From Lentisphaerota bacterium (GTDB lineage Bacteria > Verrucomicrobiota > Kiritimatiellia > RFP12 > JAAYNR01), in contig VGWG01000001.1 in assembly GCA_016873675.1 (NCBI GenBank), positions 19,021 to 83,020 on the forward strand: 64,000 bases of DNA. The letters are read 5' to 3'. The position numbers and the translations under genes were made by a program. Below, piece by piece: positions 18,478-26,923 of the stretch (positions are counted from its first letter, which is position 1; each line of letters opens with the position of its first letter). The notes under the pieces were generated by a model, which saw only the letters and a list, made by a program, of their open reading frames with translations, made no database searches and had not been told where the DNA came from.

Positions 18478-18505
18478 TTGACCCCGGCCGTTTATACGGT
18501 ATCAT
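18478..18505 (+). promoter_or_regulatory. Candidate sigma-70 promoter for rpsT
   Basis: TTGACC (18478-18483) and TATCAT (18500-18505) are 16 nt apart. This is followed by a ~40-nt leader with an AAGGAG site (18537-18542) 9 nt before the rpsT ATG. Confidence 0.6.
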
Positions 18506-18551
18506 AGTGACGCGTTTAGGCAAGAAGTGGACGATCAAGGAGCATTGTTAC

Positions 18552-18815
18552 ATGGCGAACATCAAGAGTGCAGAGAAGCGGGCGACCCAAGCCCTGAAGC
18601 GCCGCGCGAACAACCGTGCCGGCAAGAGCAAGGTGTTGACGGGCGGCCGCAAGCTGGAAGAGGCGATTCAAGCTGGCAACAAGGTCGAGGCCGAGAAGCA
18701 GTATTCCGCTTTCACCTCGGTCCTGGACAAGGCAGCGAAACGGCGGTTTATCAGCGCCAATTGCGCCACCCGCAAGAAATCCCGTCTGCACGCCCGCGTC
18801 AGCGCAATGGCGTGA
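18552..18815 (+). CDS. rpsT: 30S ribosomal protein S20
   Basis: 87 residues, normal for S20. It is highly basic, starting MANIKSAEKRATQALKRRAN, with the C-terminal helix NCATRKKSRLHARVSAMA; the family is a three-helix bundle that binds 16S rRNA. The ATG at 18552 is fixed by the AAGGAG site 9 nt upstream. It has its own promoter upstream. The region between its stop and lipB contains a CCGGC-ctg-CGCCGG hairpin and a T-run (near 18858-18884) that may act as a weak terminator. Confidence 0.96.
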   Translation: MANIKSAEKRATQALKRRANNRAGKSKVLTGGRKLEEAIQAGNKVEAEKQYSAFTSVLDKAAKRRFISANCATRKKSRLHARVSAMA

Positions 18816-18908
18816 GAGCGGTAGCATCTCTTTTTCCAGGCGCGACATCCGTGCATCCGGCCTGCGCCGGTTGTACGGTTTTTTGTTTCGGGAAAGGCCC
18901 GGTGCGCG

Positions 18909-19556
18909 ATGGAGTCTGGAGGCATTGATCTGCGCGATCTTGGGGCCGGCGTGGATTACGGTGCCGCCGCAGCGCTCCAGGATGAGCTTCACGCCAGGCG
19001 TGTGGCCGGGACGGTTGGCGATACGTTGCTGCTGCTGGAGCATCGGCCTGTCTACACGCTGGGGCGTTCAGCCAACGCGAGTCATATCCTGCTGGATGCG
19101 GTTGAACTGGAGCGGCGCGGGATCCTGCGGTTCGCCACCTCGCGCGGCGGCGATGTCACCTACCACGGCCCCGGTCAACTTGTCGGCTACCCGATCATCC
19201 ATCTCGGCGAACGCGGCCTGAGCGTGCTGGCCTATGTGACAGCCGTTGAGGAGGTGCTGATCCGGACGCTGACGGATTTTGCGATTCCTGCCGGACGCGA
19301 CTCGCGCAACCGCGGCGTCTGGGTCGGCAACGACAAGATCGCCGCCATCGGCATCCGCGTATCCCGTCAGGTCACCATGCACGGGTTTGCCTTGAATGTC
19401 AACACCCGCCTCGACGATTACGGCGGCATTGTGCCGTGTGGACTCACCTCGGCTGGGGTCACCTCCATGGCGTGCGTCCTCGGCCGGGCGGTCGATATGG
19501 CTGGTATAAAAGCGGCCGTTGTTTCGCATGTCCGGACGATTTTCGGCTATGCTTAG
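18909..19556 (+). CDS. lipB: Octanoyl-[acyl-carrier-protein] transferase (lipoate biosynthesis)
   Basis: 215 residues, the normal length. It transfers octanoate from ACP to lipoyl domains of 2-oxoacid dehydrogenases and GcvH. Motifs are HRPVYTLGRSA, SRGGDVTYHGPGQLVGYPI (substrate pocket), NDKIAAIG with the catalytic lysine, and IVPCG with the catalytic cysteine. The lipA gene that inserts sulphur is not in the window. It sits between rpsT and a Gfo/Idh/MocA gene with no obvious functional link. Confidence 0.95.
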   Translation: MESGGIDLRDLGAGVDYGAAAALQDELHARRVAGTVGDTLLLLEHRPVYTLGRSANASHILLDAVELERRGILRFATSRGGDVTYHGPGQLVGYPIIHLGERGLSVLAYVTAVEEVLIRTLTDFAIPAGRDSRNRGVWVGNDKIAAIGIRVSRQVTMHGFALNVNTRLDDYGGIVPCGLTSAGVTSMACVLGRAVDMAGIKAAVVSHVRTIFGYA

Positions 19557-19577
19557 AGGCAACAGATGGAGGAGCGC

Positions 19578-20564
19578 ATGAACCTGTTGCGCATTGGTTT
19601 GTACGGGACCCACGGGCATCAGATCCATCACGCGTTGATGCGTCCCCACCGCTACCCGGCGGCGCTGACAGCCGTGGCCGCATTTCCAGACGGCATGGTG
19701 AAAGCGCTGCGCGCCAGCGGATGTGCGGTTGCCGTCGCGGAGGATCTCACTGCGCTTCTGCTGCGCCCCGATGTCGATCTCGTGGCGCTCTGCTCCCCGC
19801 GGCGCGGCGATCAGGCCGCCGATGCTATCGCCTGCCTGCGGGCCGGCAAACATGTGTATGCCGAGAAGCCGGCCGCGCTGACCGAGGCGGATCTCGACGC
19901 GATCCTCGCCGCCGCCCAGGCGTCGGACAGGCGCTTTCACGAGATGGCCGGGAGCGCGTTTGAGCAGCCGTGGTTTGGCATGCGCGAGACCGTGCGCTCA
20001 GGAGTGATCGGAACCGTTGTCCAAGTCGCGGCGCAGAAATCGTATCCCTGGCACGATAGACGCCCCCGGGACGAATCCCTCGACGGCGGCCTGATCCGGC
20101 AGTGCGCGATCCATGCCGTCCGTTTCATTGAGCAGGTGGCGGGGGTTCGTGTGGCCGAGGTCGACGCGATGGAGACGACCTGCGGCAATCCTGGCGGTGA
20201 CGGCGGGTTGCGCCTGGCGGCCGTGCTGATGGCGCGGCTGGAGAACGGAGGACTCGCCTCGGTCACGGCCAACTACCTCAATCCGCCGGGCAGCGGAAGC
20301 TGGGGCAATGAGATGCTGCGCGTGTTCGGAACGGACGGGATGGCCGAAGCAACGGATGGCGGCAGCCGCACCCGGCTGGTGGTGGGGCGGGAAGATCGCG
20401 GACCGCTGGACGTTTCGGTCAGGCCTCCCGACTGGCTGGGGTGTGTCGTGGCCGACTGCCTCGGCACCGGGTCGATGCCGCTGTCGCTGGAAGAGGAACT
20501 GCATCCGCTACGAGTGGTGATTCGGGCGGACGCAGCCGCAAAACGGAGGAGTGCACAACCATGA
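19578..20564 (+). CDS. Gfo/Idh/MocA family oxidoreductase
   Basis: About 328 residues. The N-terminal Rossmann domain starts RIGLYGTHGHQ, with a nucleotide loop that departs from GxGxxG, and includes VDLVALCSPRRGD and the signature AEKPAA. The C-terminal domain has FHEMAGSAFEQPWFG and a GGLIRQCAIHAVRF segment with the usual catalytic histidine region. The family oxidises or reduces sugars and cyclitols with NAD(P). The ATG at 19578 is preferred over 19566 because GGAGG lies 5 nt upstream. Its stop overlaps the next ATG as ATGA, so it is translationally coupled to the NeuD-like acyltransferase. A role in modifying surface sugars is inferred from that pairing. Confidence 0.85.
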   Translation: MNLLRIGLYGTHGHQIHHALMRPHRYPAALTAVAAFPDGMVKALRASGCAVAVAEDLTALLLRPDVDLVALCSPRRGDQAADAIACLRAGKHVYAEKPAALTEADLDAILAAAQASDRRFHEMAGSAFEQPWFGMRETVRSGVIGTVVQVAAQKSYPWHDRRPRDESLDGGLIRQCAIHAVRFIEQVAGVRVAEVDAMETTCGNPGGDGGLRLAAVLMARLENGGLASVTANYLNPPGSGSWGNEMLRVFGTDGMAEATDGGSRTRLVVGREDRGPLDVSVRPPDWLGCVVADCLGTGSMPLSLEEELHPLRVVIRADAAAKRRSAQP

Positions 20565-21184
20565 AAAAGGTCATCATCATCGGCGCGAGCGGTTTTGGCG
20601 GCGAGGTCGCCTGGGTGTTGGAACGGATGGCCGCGCAATTCGGCGAAACGGCGACCATCGGGTTTTGCGATGACGCGCCCGGAAAACAGTGCGGGGTGTG
20701 GCGCGGACTGCCGCTACTGGGACCGCTTGGGGCCGCCTGCGTCGGTGGTGGCGAGGTCTGGTTTCATGTGGCCGTGGGGGACAATGCGGCGCGGGAACGG
20801 CTCACGGTGCGGGCGATCACGTGCGGCTGGCGGCCACTGACGGTGTGCGACCCCACGGCTGTGGTGGCCGCCGATGCCCGGGTGGGGGAGGGATGCTATA
20901 TCGGCGTCGGTGCCGTGATCTCGTGCGGCACCCAACTCGGTGCCGGCGTGATCGTCAACCATCAGGCGACGGTGGGGCATGACGCGGCGGTGGACGCCTT
21001 TGCCCAGATATGCCCGGGAGCCCGTGTGTCGGGCGGGTGCCATATCGGTCCGCGGGCGCTGGTGGGGTCCAATGCGGTGGTGATCCCCGGCGTGTCGGTC
21101 GGCGCCGACGCGATGATCGGCGCGACCGCGGCCGCCCTGCGCGATCTGTCCGACGGCGGCGGCGTGGCGCGGGTCGGCCGCTGA
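20561..21184 (+). CDS. NeuD/PglD-type sugar O- or N-acyltransferase (left-handed beta-helix)
   Basis: About 207 residues. An N-terminal Rossmann-like domain (KKVIIIGASGFGGEVAWVL) precedes hexapeptide repeats (VVAADARVGEGCYIGVGAVIS, VIVNHQATVGHDAAVDAF, GPRALVGSNAVVIPGVSVG). The motif NHQATVGHD contains the catalytic histidine of PglD/NeuD enzymes that acylate amino- or sialic-type sugars. The start overlaps the stop of the preceding oxidoreductase gene. The pair looks like a two-gene sugar-modification unit. A short repeat (two GGTATCGACC units) and TTTTT at about 21192-21217 lie just after the stop. Confidence 0.87.
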   Translation: MKKVIIIGASGFGGEVAWVLERMAAQFGETATIGFCDDAPGKQCGVWRGLPLLGPLGAACVGGGEVWFHVAVGDNAARERLTVRAITCGWRPLTVCDPTAVVAADARVGEGCYIGVGAVISCGTQLGAGVIVNHQATVGHDAAVDAFAQICPGARVSGGCHIGPRALVGSNAVVIPGVSVGADAMIGATAAALRDLSDGGGVARVGR

Positions 21185-21339
21185 CCTTGACGCGGTATCG
21201 ACCGGTATCGACCGTTTTTCCACGGGACGCTAATGACAGTGGCAACGGAGGTTGGGATGTGATACACTGCTGACAAAACGGGTCGATTGGCGGCGATCAA
21301 CAGATCAGCCGGGAAGGGCCCTGAGAAAAGGAGACAACC

Positions 21340-21834
21340 ATGATCAGCAAGAAATGCGCACAGGCAATCAACACACAGATCAACCGCGAGTTCTTCTCGG
21401 CGTTCCTCTATCTGGCGATGGCCAAGGATGCCACAGTCAAGGGCTTCAAAGGGGCCGCAAACTGGTTCACCGTCCAGTTCAAGGAGGAGCAGGAACATGC
21501 GCTCCGCTTCGCCAAATATCTGGAGGACCAAGGCGCCAAGGTTGTCCTCTCGGCGATCGATGCACCGAAGACCGAGTGGGCCGATCTGCTGGAGATGTTC
21601 CAGGATGCGCTGGCACACGAGAACAAGGTGACCGCGTGGATTGGCGAGCTGGCCGCGCTGGCCGCTGCGGAGAAGGACTTCGCCACACAGAACATGCTGC
21701 AGTGGTTCATCAACGAGCAGGTGGAAGAAGAATCCAACGCCCATGACGTTATCTGGATGCTCGAAATGAGCGCCGGATCCAAAGGCGCCCTGTTTATGGC
21801 CGACAAGCAGCTCGGCAAGCGCGGCCGCAGCTAG
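21340..21834 (+). CDS. Non-haem ferritin (iron storage)
   Basis: 164 residues, matching bacterial ferritin FtnA. The four-helix bundle ferroxidase residues are visible: [14 protein letters not shown] (first Glu), [10 protein letters not shown] (Glu-x-x-His), HENKVT and [11 protein letters not shown] (Gln/Glu on the later helices). The family oxidises Fe(II) and stores ferrihydrite in a 24-mer. AAAGGAG precedes the ATG by 8 nt. The 155-bp gap upstream has an extended -10-like TGTGATACA (near 21256-21264) but no confident -35 and no clear Fur box. comM starts 23 bp after the stop. Confidence 0.95.
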   Translation: MISKKCAQAINTQINREFFSAFLYLAMAKDATVKGFKGAANWFTVQFKEEQEHALRFAKYLEDQGAKVVLSAIDAPKTEWADLLEMFQDALAHENKVTAWIGELAALAAAEKDFATQNMLQWFINEQVEEESNAHDVIWMLEMSAGSKGALFMADKQLGKRGRS

Positions 21835-21857
21835 ATCGCTCGTCTGGGTACGCGATT

Positions 21858-23393
21858 ATGGCATTGGCAACAGTTGAGTCTGGGGCTGTCTTTGGCGTGG
21901 ACGCGTTCCAAGTTCGGATCGAAGTCCATACGGGAGGCGGCGAGTTCCTGACGGTCATCGTGGGCCTCCCAGACGCCGCCGTGCGTGAAAGCAAGGATCG
22001 CGTCTGGACCGCCATCCACAACTCGGGCTTCCGCCCCCGCGTGGGTCGCGTCACGGTCAATCTCGCGCCCGCCGACGTGCGCAAGGAGGGACCGAGTTTT
22101 GACCTGCCCATCGCGGTGGGCCTCATTGCGGCTTCGGATGAGGCCGACTGTGGCGGCCGCATCGGCCGCATCGGCCTGATCGGCGAGTTGGCCCTCAGCG
22201 GCGAGGTCCGCCGCGTGCGCGGTGTGCTACCGATCGTGCTGGAGATGCGGCGGGCCGGATTGGAAGGGGTCATCGTGCCGGCCGACAATGCGGAGGAGGC
22301 CGCAGTTGTCGAGGGCATCCGCGTTTATCCCGTCCGCTCGCTCCGCCAAGCCGTCGATTTCCTGTCGGGTCTCGCAGACATCGAGCCGATCGTTCTCGAT
22401 TTCGACAGCGTGTGTCTCCGCTCCAGACGGCCGTGCGATGATTTTGCCGAAGTCAAGGGACAGGAAACGGCCAAGCGGGCGCTCGAGATAGCCGTCAGCG
22501 GCGGCCATAACATTCTGATGATTGGACCGCCGGGGTCGGGCAAGTCGATGCTAGCCAAACGCGTGGCCGCGATTCTTCCCGAAATGACCATGGACGAGGC
22601 GTTGGAGGCGACCCGCGTACACAGCATCGCGGGCCTGCTCGATGACCATCAGGCGCTGGTGCTCAACCGGCCATTCCGCTCGCCGCATCACACCGTTTCG
22701 GACATCGGGCTGCTCGGTGGCGGCGCCAATCCCAGACCCGGCGAGGTCACGCTCGCCCACCGGGGGGTCTTGTTCCTCGACGAGCTTCCCGAGTTCAGCC
22801 GCAATGCCCTCGAGGTGCTTCGCCAACCCCTGGAAGACGGCAGGGTCACCATCTCCCGTGCCGCAGGCACCGTCACCTTCCCCTGTCAGTTCATGCTGAT
22901 CGCGGCCATGAACCCCTGCCCGTGCGGGTATTATGGCGACCCAGCCCATGAATGCCGCTGCACGCCCCAGACCGTGCTCCACTACCGCAGCCGCATCTCC
23001 GGGCCCCTGCTCGACCGGATTGATCTGCATGTCGAGGTTCCGGCCGTCCGCTACGCCGAATTGGCCTCCGGACCGCGCGGCGAAACATCCGAGATCATCC
23101 GGAACCGGGTCTGCGCGGCCCGCACACGCCAGCACGCGCGGTTCAAGAAACGTCCGCGCATCCTCTGCAATGCCGATATGGGGCCGCACGACATCCAGGC
23201 CCATTGCGCCTTGGACGCCGGCACGCAAGACCTCATGCGGCTGGCGATGACCGAATACCGCTTCAGCGCGCGCGCCTACGACCGCATCCTCAAGGTCGCC
23301 CGGACCATCGCCGACCTCGACCAGTCGGATGCCATCCAATGCGCCCATATCACCGAGGCGATCCAGTACCGCACGCTCGACCGGGCAGGGTGA
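21858..23393 (+). CDS. comM: YifB/ComM family Mg-chelatase-like AAA+ ATPase
   Basis: 511 residues, standard length. It has an N-terminal Lon-like S5 domain ([32 protein letters not shown]), a central AAA+ Mg-chelatase domain with Walker [14 protein letters not shown] and Walker [12 protein letters not shown], the cysteine cluster [10 protein letters not shown], and the C-terminal helical domain ([19 protein letters not shown]). ComM is a hexameric helicase that promotes branch migration during natural transformation in Vibrio and Haemophilus. The family is widespread even where competence is not known. It is unrelated in function to its neighbours. Confidence 0.95.
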   Translation: MALATVESGAVFGVDAFQVRIEVHTGGGEFLTVIVGLPDAAVRESKDRVWTAIHNSGFRPRVGRVTVNLAPADVRKEGPSFDLPIAVGLIAASDEADCGGRIGRIGLIGELALSGEVRRVRGVLPIVLEMRRAGLEGVIVPADNAEEAAVVEGIRVYPVRSLRQAVDFLSGLADIEPIVLDFDSVCLRSRRPCDDFAEVKGQETAKRALEIAVSGGHNILMIGPPGSGKSMLAKRVAAILPEMTMDEALEATRVHSIAGLLDDHQALVLNRPFRSPHHTVSDIGLLGGGANPRPGEVTLAHRGVLFLDELPEFSRNALEVLRQPLEDGRVTISRAAGTVTFPCQFMLIAAMNPCPCGYYGDPAHECRCTPQTVLHYRSRISGPLLDRIDLHVEVPAVRYAELASGPRGETSEIIRNRVCAARTRQHARFKKRPRILCNADMGPHDIQAHCALDAGTQDLMRLAMTEYRFSARAYDRILKVARTIADLDQSDAIQCAHITEAIQYRTLDRAG

Positions 23394-23458
23394 GGGGCTG
23401 CATTCGGTGGTCAGCCTGCACAATAATTCACCGTCTAAACCGTTCTATCTGGTTACCT

Positions 23459-24040
23459 ATGGCCGCGAGCCTTCTGAGCGATGACGAGGTTCTGTTGCAA
23501 CGCTACCGGGCCGGCGAGGTTGATGCGTTTGACGAGCTGGTGCGTCGCCATTCGCGTGCGCTCTTCTCCTATATTCGCGGCATGGTGGGCCACCAGGAGG
23601 AGGCAGAGGATATCTTTCAGGACGCATGGGCGCGGGTGATCCGGCATGAGGCGTCGTTCCGCGGGGGCACCGTTCGCGGATGGATTTGGCGGATCGCGAA
23701 GAATGCGGTCATTGACCGCATGCGCCGACGCAAACCGAATGACAGCCTCGATCGGCCGGTCGGGGAGGATGGTTTGCGGCTCGCCGACCAGATCGCCGCC
23801 GACGGCCTATCGGTTCCCGATCAGGTGGATGGCGCCGACCTCGGCGTCCGAATCGCTGCGTGCGTGGCGGGGCTCCCGCCCCCGCAGCGGGAGGTTTTTT
23901 TGATGCGAACGACCAGCGGATTGAGCTTCGAAGAAATAGCGAAGATCCTGAAGGTTCCGCTGAACACAGCCCTGGGGCGGATGCACTATGCGGTCGCGCG
24001 TTTGCGCAATGTCTTGGCCAGCGAATGGAGGGAACGATGA
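23459..24040 (+). CDS. ECF-type RNA polymerase sigma factor
   Basis: About 193 residues. The sigma-2 region (DEVLLQRYRAGEVDAFDELVRRH through EDIFQDAWARVIRH, then GWIWRIAKNAVIDRMRRR) and sigma-4 region (LPPPQREVFLMRTTSGLSFEEIAKIL, helix-turn-helix NTALGRMHYAVARLR) are complete, with no sigma-3. It starts at the ATG at 23459, 65 bp after comM; reading farther upstream enters comM in another frame. No strong ribosome-binding site is seen. Its stop overlaps the next gene as ATGA, the usual arrangement of a sigma factor and its regulator. Confidence 0.93.
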   Translation: MAASLLSDDEVLLQRYRAGEVDAFDELVRRHSRALFSYIRGMVGHQEEAEDIFQDAWARVIRHEASFRGGTVRGWIWRIAKNAVIDRMRRRKPNDSLDRPVGEDGLRLADQIAADGLSVPDQVDGADLGVRIAACVAGLPPPQREVFLMRTTSGLSFEEIAKILKVPLNTALGRMHYAVARLRNVLASEWRER

Positions 24041-24480
24041 AAACCGAGGACCTGATCGATGAGGCGAGGTTGAATGCCTTTGCTGAAACGTGGGGGCCTG
24101 CCGTCCAGGCCGTCAGTTCTGGAGAACCGTCCCCCGAGACGCTTGCCCGCATCCACGCTCTAGCGGCGCGGGGACTCCGCACACGCCGCCAGCGGGTCTT
24201 TCTCGCTCGGATCCGGCCATTTTTGGTGTCTGCGGCCGCCGCATCCATAGTCGGTGCGGCAACCCTGCTGGCGCTCCGCACCCCCGAAAAGACAGAACCG
24301 GTGCACCCGCTGGTTACGCTGGACGGCGTTCTGATGCTGGCCATGGCCATGGATACCGATTGGGAGGAAGAACTGGTCGTCATGCATCCGATCAGCACTG
24401 ACATCGAGGCGCTGACGCGCCGGATGCTGGATTTGCAGGGGTTCGTCGATGGGGACACGGAAAACAGCGACGAGATCTGA
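24037..24480 (+). CDS. Single-span membrane protein, candidate anti-sigma factor
   Basis: 147 residues. A cytoplasmic N-terminal part of ~60 residues (MKTEDLIDEARLNAFAETWG), one transmembrane helix near 63-83 (FLVSAAAASIVGAATLLAL) and an acidic C-terminal tail. The layout and the ATGA coupling to the ECF sigma gene suggest an anti-sigma factor, but the HxxxCxxC zinc-binding motif of classical anti-sigma domains is absent. The C-terminal tail includes EALTRRMLDLQGFVDGDTEN. No family is recognised with certainty. Confidence 0.6.
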   Translation: MKTEDLIDEARLNAFAETWGPAVQAVSSGEPSPETLARIHALAARGLRTRRQRVFLARIRPFLVSAAAASIVGAATLLALRTPEKTEPVHPLVTLDGVLMLAMAMDTDWEEELVVMHPISTDIEALTRRMLDLQGFVDGDTENSDEI

Positions 24481-24501
24481 ACGGTGAATGCCACGGTTTG
24501 G

Positions 24502-24834
24502 CTAGAGCGGCTTGGCGTCCTTCCACAGCGTCTCGATCGCGTAATAACCGCGCGCCTCGGGCGCAAAGATATGGACGACGGCGTGAACGAAGTCCAGAAC
24601 CATCCAGCCGCTGTCGGGCGTACCGGAAGTCCGGTAGCTCGTCACACCGAGGTCTTTCATGTGCCGCTGCACCTCTGAAAGCAACGCTTTCAGATGTGGC
24701 CCGGATGTCCCCGTTGCCACCACGTAAAACTCGGTGATCGAAGAGATCCCCCGGACATCCCAGACGCGAATATCCTTGGCAATCTTGTTTTCCAGCGCCA
24801 CCCTGATCTCAGATGCAATCTCTTGTGCTTTGAT
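24502..24834 (-). CDS. rsfS: Ribosomal silencing factor RsfS, apparent ATC start
   Basis: About 110 residues. Family motifs are WDVRGISSITEFYVVATGTSGPHL and the C-terminal GWMVLDFVHAVVHIFAPEARGYYAIETLW. RsfS binds L14 and blocks subunit joining in starvation. No ATG, GTG or TTG lies where the protein should begin. The best fit is an ATC codon at 24834, preceded by a perfect AGGAGG (24846-24841) at 6 nt spacing, giving IKAQEIASEIRVALENK. A GTG 12 codons later would remove most of helix 1. The gene overlaps the end of nadD by 26 bp, the common nadD-rsfS order. Confidence 0.88.
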   Translation of the reverse strand: MKAQEIASEIRVALENKIAKDIRVWDVRGISSITEFYVVATGTSGPHLKALLSEVQRHMKDLGVTSYRTSGTPDSGWMVLDFVHAVVHIFAPEARGYYAIETLWKDAKPL

Positions 24835-25462
24835 AGTCCGCCTCCTGATTCGACGATCCGTACAGCGCGTGATCCCGGATGTACTGCTCGACCGATTGGG
24901 GAACAAGATAGCTGATTGGCAGCCGTTTGGCAATTCTCTCTCGTATCTCAGATGATGATGCGTCGCTCATCGCGCGCGTGACGACGTCCGCCAGCAGGCG
25001 CTGCGCCAGCGCTTCAGGGAGGTTCAAGTCCTCTTCCTGCAACGGGCGGCCGAGGATCCCCGGCCGGTTGACGGTGACCACGCGACATAGTTTGAGAAAG
25101 GTCGCGATGTCCTTCCACCGATGGAGTTCGAGCAGCGAGTCCAGGCCGATGATGAAGAACAACTCGTGTCCAGGATAGCGATCCGTCAGGTGGCGCACGG
25201 TGTCGATGGCATACGAGACGCCGCCGCGGTCGATCTCGACTGTGTCAATGGCCACTAGCGGATCGCCCGCGCCCGCCAGCCGGAGCATGGCCAACCGGTG
25301 CTCCGCCGACACGCCGCCCGCCAGATCCTTGTGAGGGGGCAGAGACGACGGCACCAGCAGCACCCGCTCCAGCCCAAATGCGGCGGCGGCGGTATGCGCC
25401 ATCAGCAGGTGGCCGTTGTGAACCGGGTTGAACGTCCCGCCCAATATGCCCAATCGAGTCAT
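24809..25462 (-). CDS. nadD: Nicotinate-nucleotide adenylyltransferase
   Basis: 217 residues. It adenylates nicotinate mononucleotide in NAD biosynthesis. Motifs are GGTFNPVHNGHLLMA (nucleotide-binding HxGH), VPSSLPPHK, FIIGLDSLLELHRWKD and SSSEIRERI, corresponding to the ISSTxIR motif. It lies 10 bp after the DUF493 gene and overlaps rsfS at its 3' end. Confidence 0.95.
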   Translation of the reverse strand: MTRLGILGGTFNPVHNGHLLMAHTAAAAFGLERVLLVPSSLPPHKDLAGGVSAEHRLAMLRLAGAGDPLVAIDTVEIDRGGVSYAIDTVRHLTDRYPGHELFFIIGLDSLLELHRWKDIATFLKLCRVVTVNRPGILGRPLQEEDLNLPEALAQRLLADVVTRAMSDASSSEIRERIAKRLPISYLVPQSVEQYIRDHALYGSSNQEADYQSTRDCI

Positions 25463-25472
25463 CGTGTGTCCC

Positions 25473-25736
25473 CTACAACAACAGTTTCACGCCTGCGACC
25501 GCCCGCAGGTTGCGGTCTAGCGCATCCAGTTCGGCGCGCGATCCGACCCGTATCGACACGCGCAGCGTGCGGTATTTGCCGGTGCGCGAGGTGCGCCCGT
25601 CGTGCAGCGGCGTGACGATCTCTACGTCGGCCAGCACCGCCTCCAGCAAACCCAAGGATGAGAACGCCGTTTCGACCACAATGCCGACGTGGTGTACCGC
25701 CGGATAGGCGGCAGGCTCGTTGAATACGTGGCTCAT
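25473..25736 (-). CDS. DUF493 (YbeD-like) family protein
   Basis: About 87 residues from the ATG at 25736, which overlaps the stop of the preceding FAD gene as ATGA. A ferredoxin-like fold is expected: the protein has the family pattern of a central VEIVTPLHDGRTSRTGKYRTLRVSI-type strand pair and a C-terminal ELDALDRNLRAVAGVKLLL. E. coli YbeD has the same size and sits in the lipB-lip region; its role is unknown. Here it is within an FAD oxidoreductase - DUF493 - nadD - rsfS run. An alternative ATG 7 codons upstream is less likely. Confidence 0.75.
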   Translation of the reverse strand: MSHVFNEPAAYPAVHHVGIVVETAFSSLGLLEAVLADVEIVTPLHDGRTSRTGKYRTLRVSIRVGSRAELDALDRNLRAVAGVKLLL

Positions 25737-26890
25737 TGTCCGCTCCAGTGTTTGCATGCGGCGTCAAAACCCTCGCGCGAGCCGACCATCTGTACGCTCA
25801 CGACTGCATCGCCGCGGCGCACCAGCAACCGGCATACGCGGCGCAGCGAACCGTCGTCCAATCGCTCTTCGCGGTGGGCCTCGCCACCCCCCGCCTCTCC
25901 GGCGGCATAGACCTCAACCTCGCCGACCTTGAGCGCGATCACCGGTTGCGGCGGCGTGTACGGCTGAAGGTCCTGCGGGGTGGCGCAGACGGCCGCATTC
26001 GCGCCAGCGACTTTGCCCTGCAGGGCCGCTTCACGCGCCGAACAACGCACCCCGCTTCCCCGCCGTTGCGCCACATCTCCCGCCGCAAACACACCGGGCC
26101 ACTGCGTCTGCAGGTTGGCATCAATCAGCACGCCCCGATCGGTCTCTATCCCTGCGGCTTGCGCCAGCGTCCGGTTGGGTGACGCCCCGATCGAGCAGAC
26201 CGCGACATCCGCCTCGACTGTGGAGCCGTCGTCTAGGACGGCCGTCACCGCACCGCCGGCCTCGCGCCGGAACATCTGAACGGATCGGTTGCAGCGGATG
26301 TCCACCCCGGCGGTGGCGACCTGTTCATTCAGCAGGCTTGCGGCCGTCCCGCCCAAATTCGCGCTCAGCAAACGCGGCAGGCGTTCGACCACAACCGGTT
26401 TCGCGCCAACTGCGGCCGCGCGGAGCGCAGTCTCGACGCCGAGTACGCCGCCGCCGATCACCAGCACCCGTGCCCCGGGCGTGATCCGGTCGCGCAGCAG
26501 GACCGCCTCGCGCATCGTCCACAGCGTCATCACCGGCAGGCCGTCACCCCACCCGGCAATCTTGGGGATGATCGGCAACGATCCGCAGGCCAGCACCACG
26601 GCGACATAGGCCGCGTCAGTCGCCTTGCACACCACCCGCCGCGTCTCCGGATCGAACACCATGACCGGCGTCTCGAGGTGAACCCGGATCCCCCTGGCAG
26701 CGTACCACTCAGCGGGATGGATGATGATCGCATGCGGATCGGACTGGCCACAGGCCACCGCGATCAGCCGCGGACGGAAATACGGCAGCACCCCTTCATT
26801 TGAGAACAGGTCCACTTCCGCGCCCGCTGCCGCTGCCGCTGCCGCCGCTTCAACACCCGCATGCCCCGCACCGATCACCGCGATCTTCAT
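25733..26890 (-). CDS. FAD-dependent pyridine nucleotide-disulphide oxidoreductase family protein
   Basis: 385 residues. It has an N-terminal FAD-binding GAGHAGVEAA (7-16), a second nucleotide-binding VIGGGVLGVETA (near 144-155), and FAAGDVA near 270. There is no redox-active CxxC, so it resembles NADH:rubredoxin/ferredoxin reductases or NADH oxidase-type enzymes rather than disulphide reductases. An alanine-rich stretch (EAAAAAAAAGAEV) follows the first glycine motif. The electron acceptor cannot be deduced; no rubredoxin gene is nearby. It lies 33 bp after the ABC permease pair and is coupled to the DUF493 gene. Confidence 0.85.
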   Translation of the reverse strand: MKIAVIGAGHAGVEAAAAAAAAGAEVDLFSNEGVLPYFRPRLIAVACGQSDPHAIIIHPAEWYAARGIRVHLETPVMVFDPETRRVVCKATDAAYVAVVLACGSLPIIPKIAGWGDGLPVMTLWTMREAVLLRDRITPGARVLVIGGGVLGVETALRAAAVGAKPVVVERLPRLLSANLGGTAASLLNEQVATAGVDIRCNRSVQMFRREAGGAVTAVLDDGSTVEADVAVCSIGASPNRTLAQAAGIETDRGVLIDANLQTQWPGVFAAGDVAQRRGSGVRCSAREAALQGKVAGANAAVCATPQDLQPYTPPQPVIALKVGEVEVYAAGEAGGGEAHREERLDDGSLRRVCRLLVRRGDAVVSVQMVGSREGFDAACKHWSGQ

Positions 26891-26923
26891 GTTTCGCTCC
26901 CTTCCCCCTGAGCCGCCCCGTCG

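Noticed and set aside
21190..21220. Two GGTATCGACC units followed by TTTTT as a terminator or as a member of the 9-nt array family
   Set aside because: The period is 10, not 9, and the possible stems are only 4 bp, so neither a confident terminator nor a family member.
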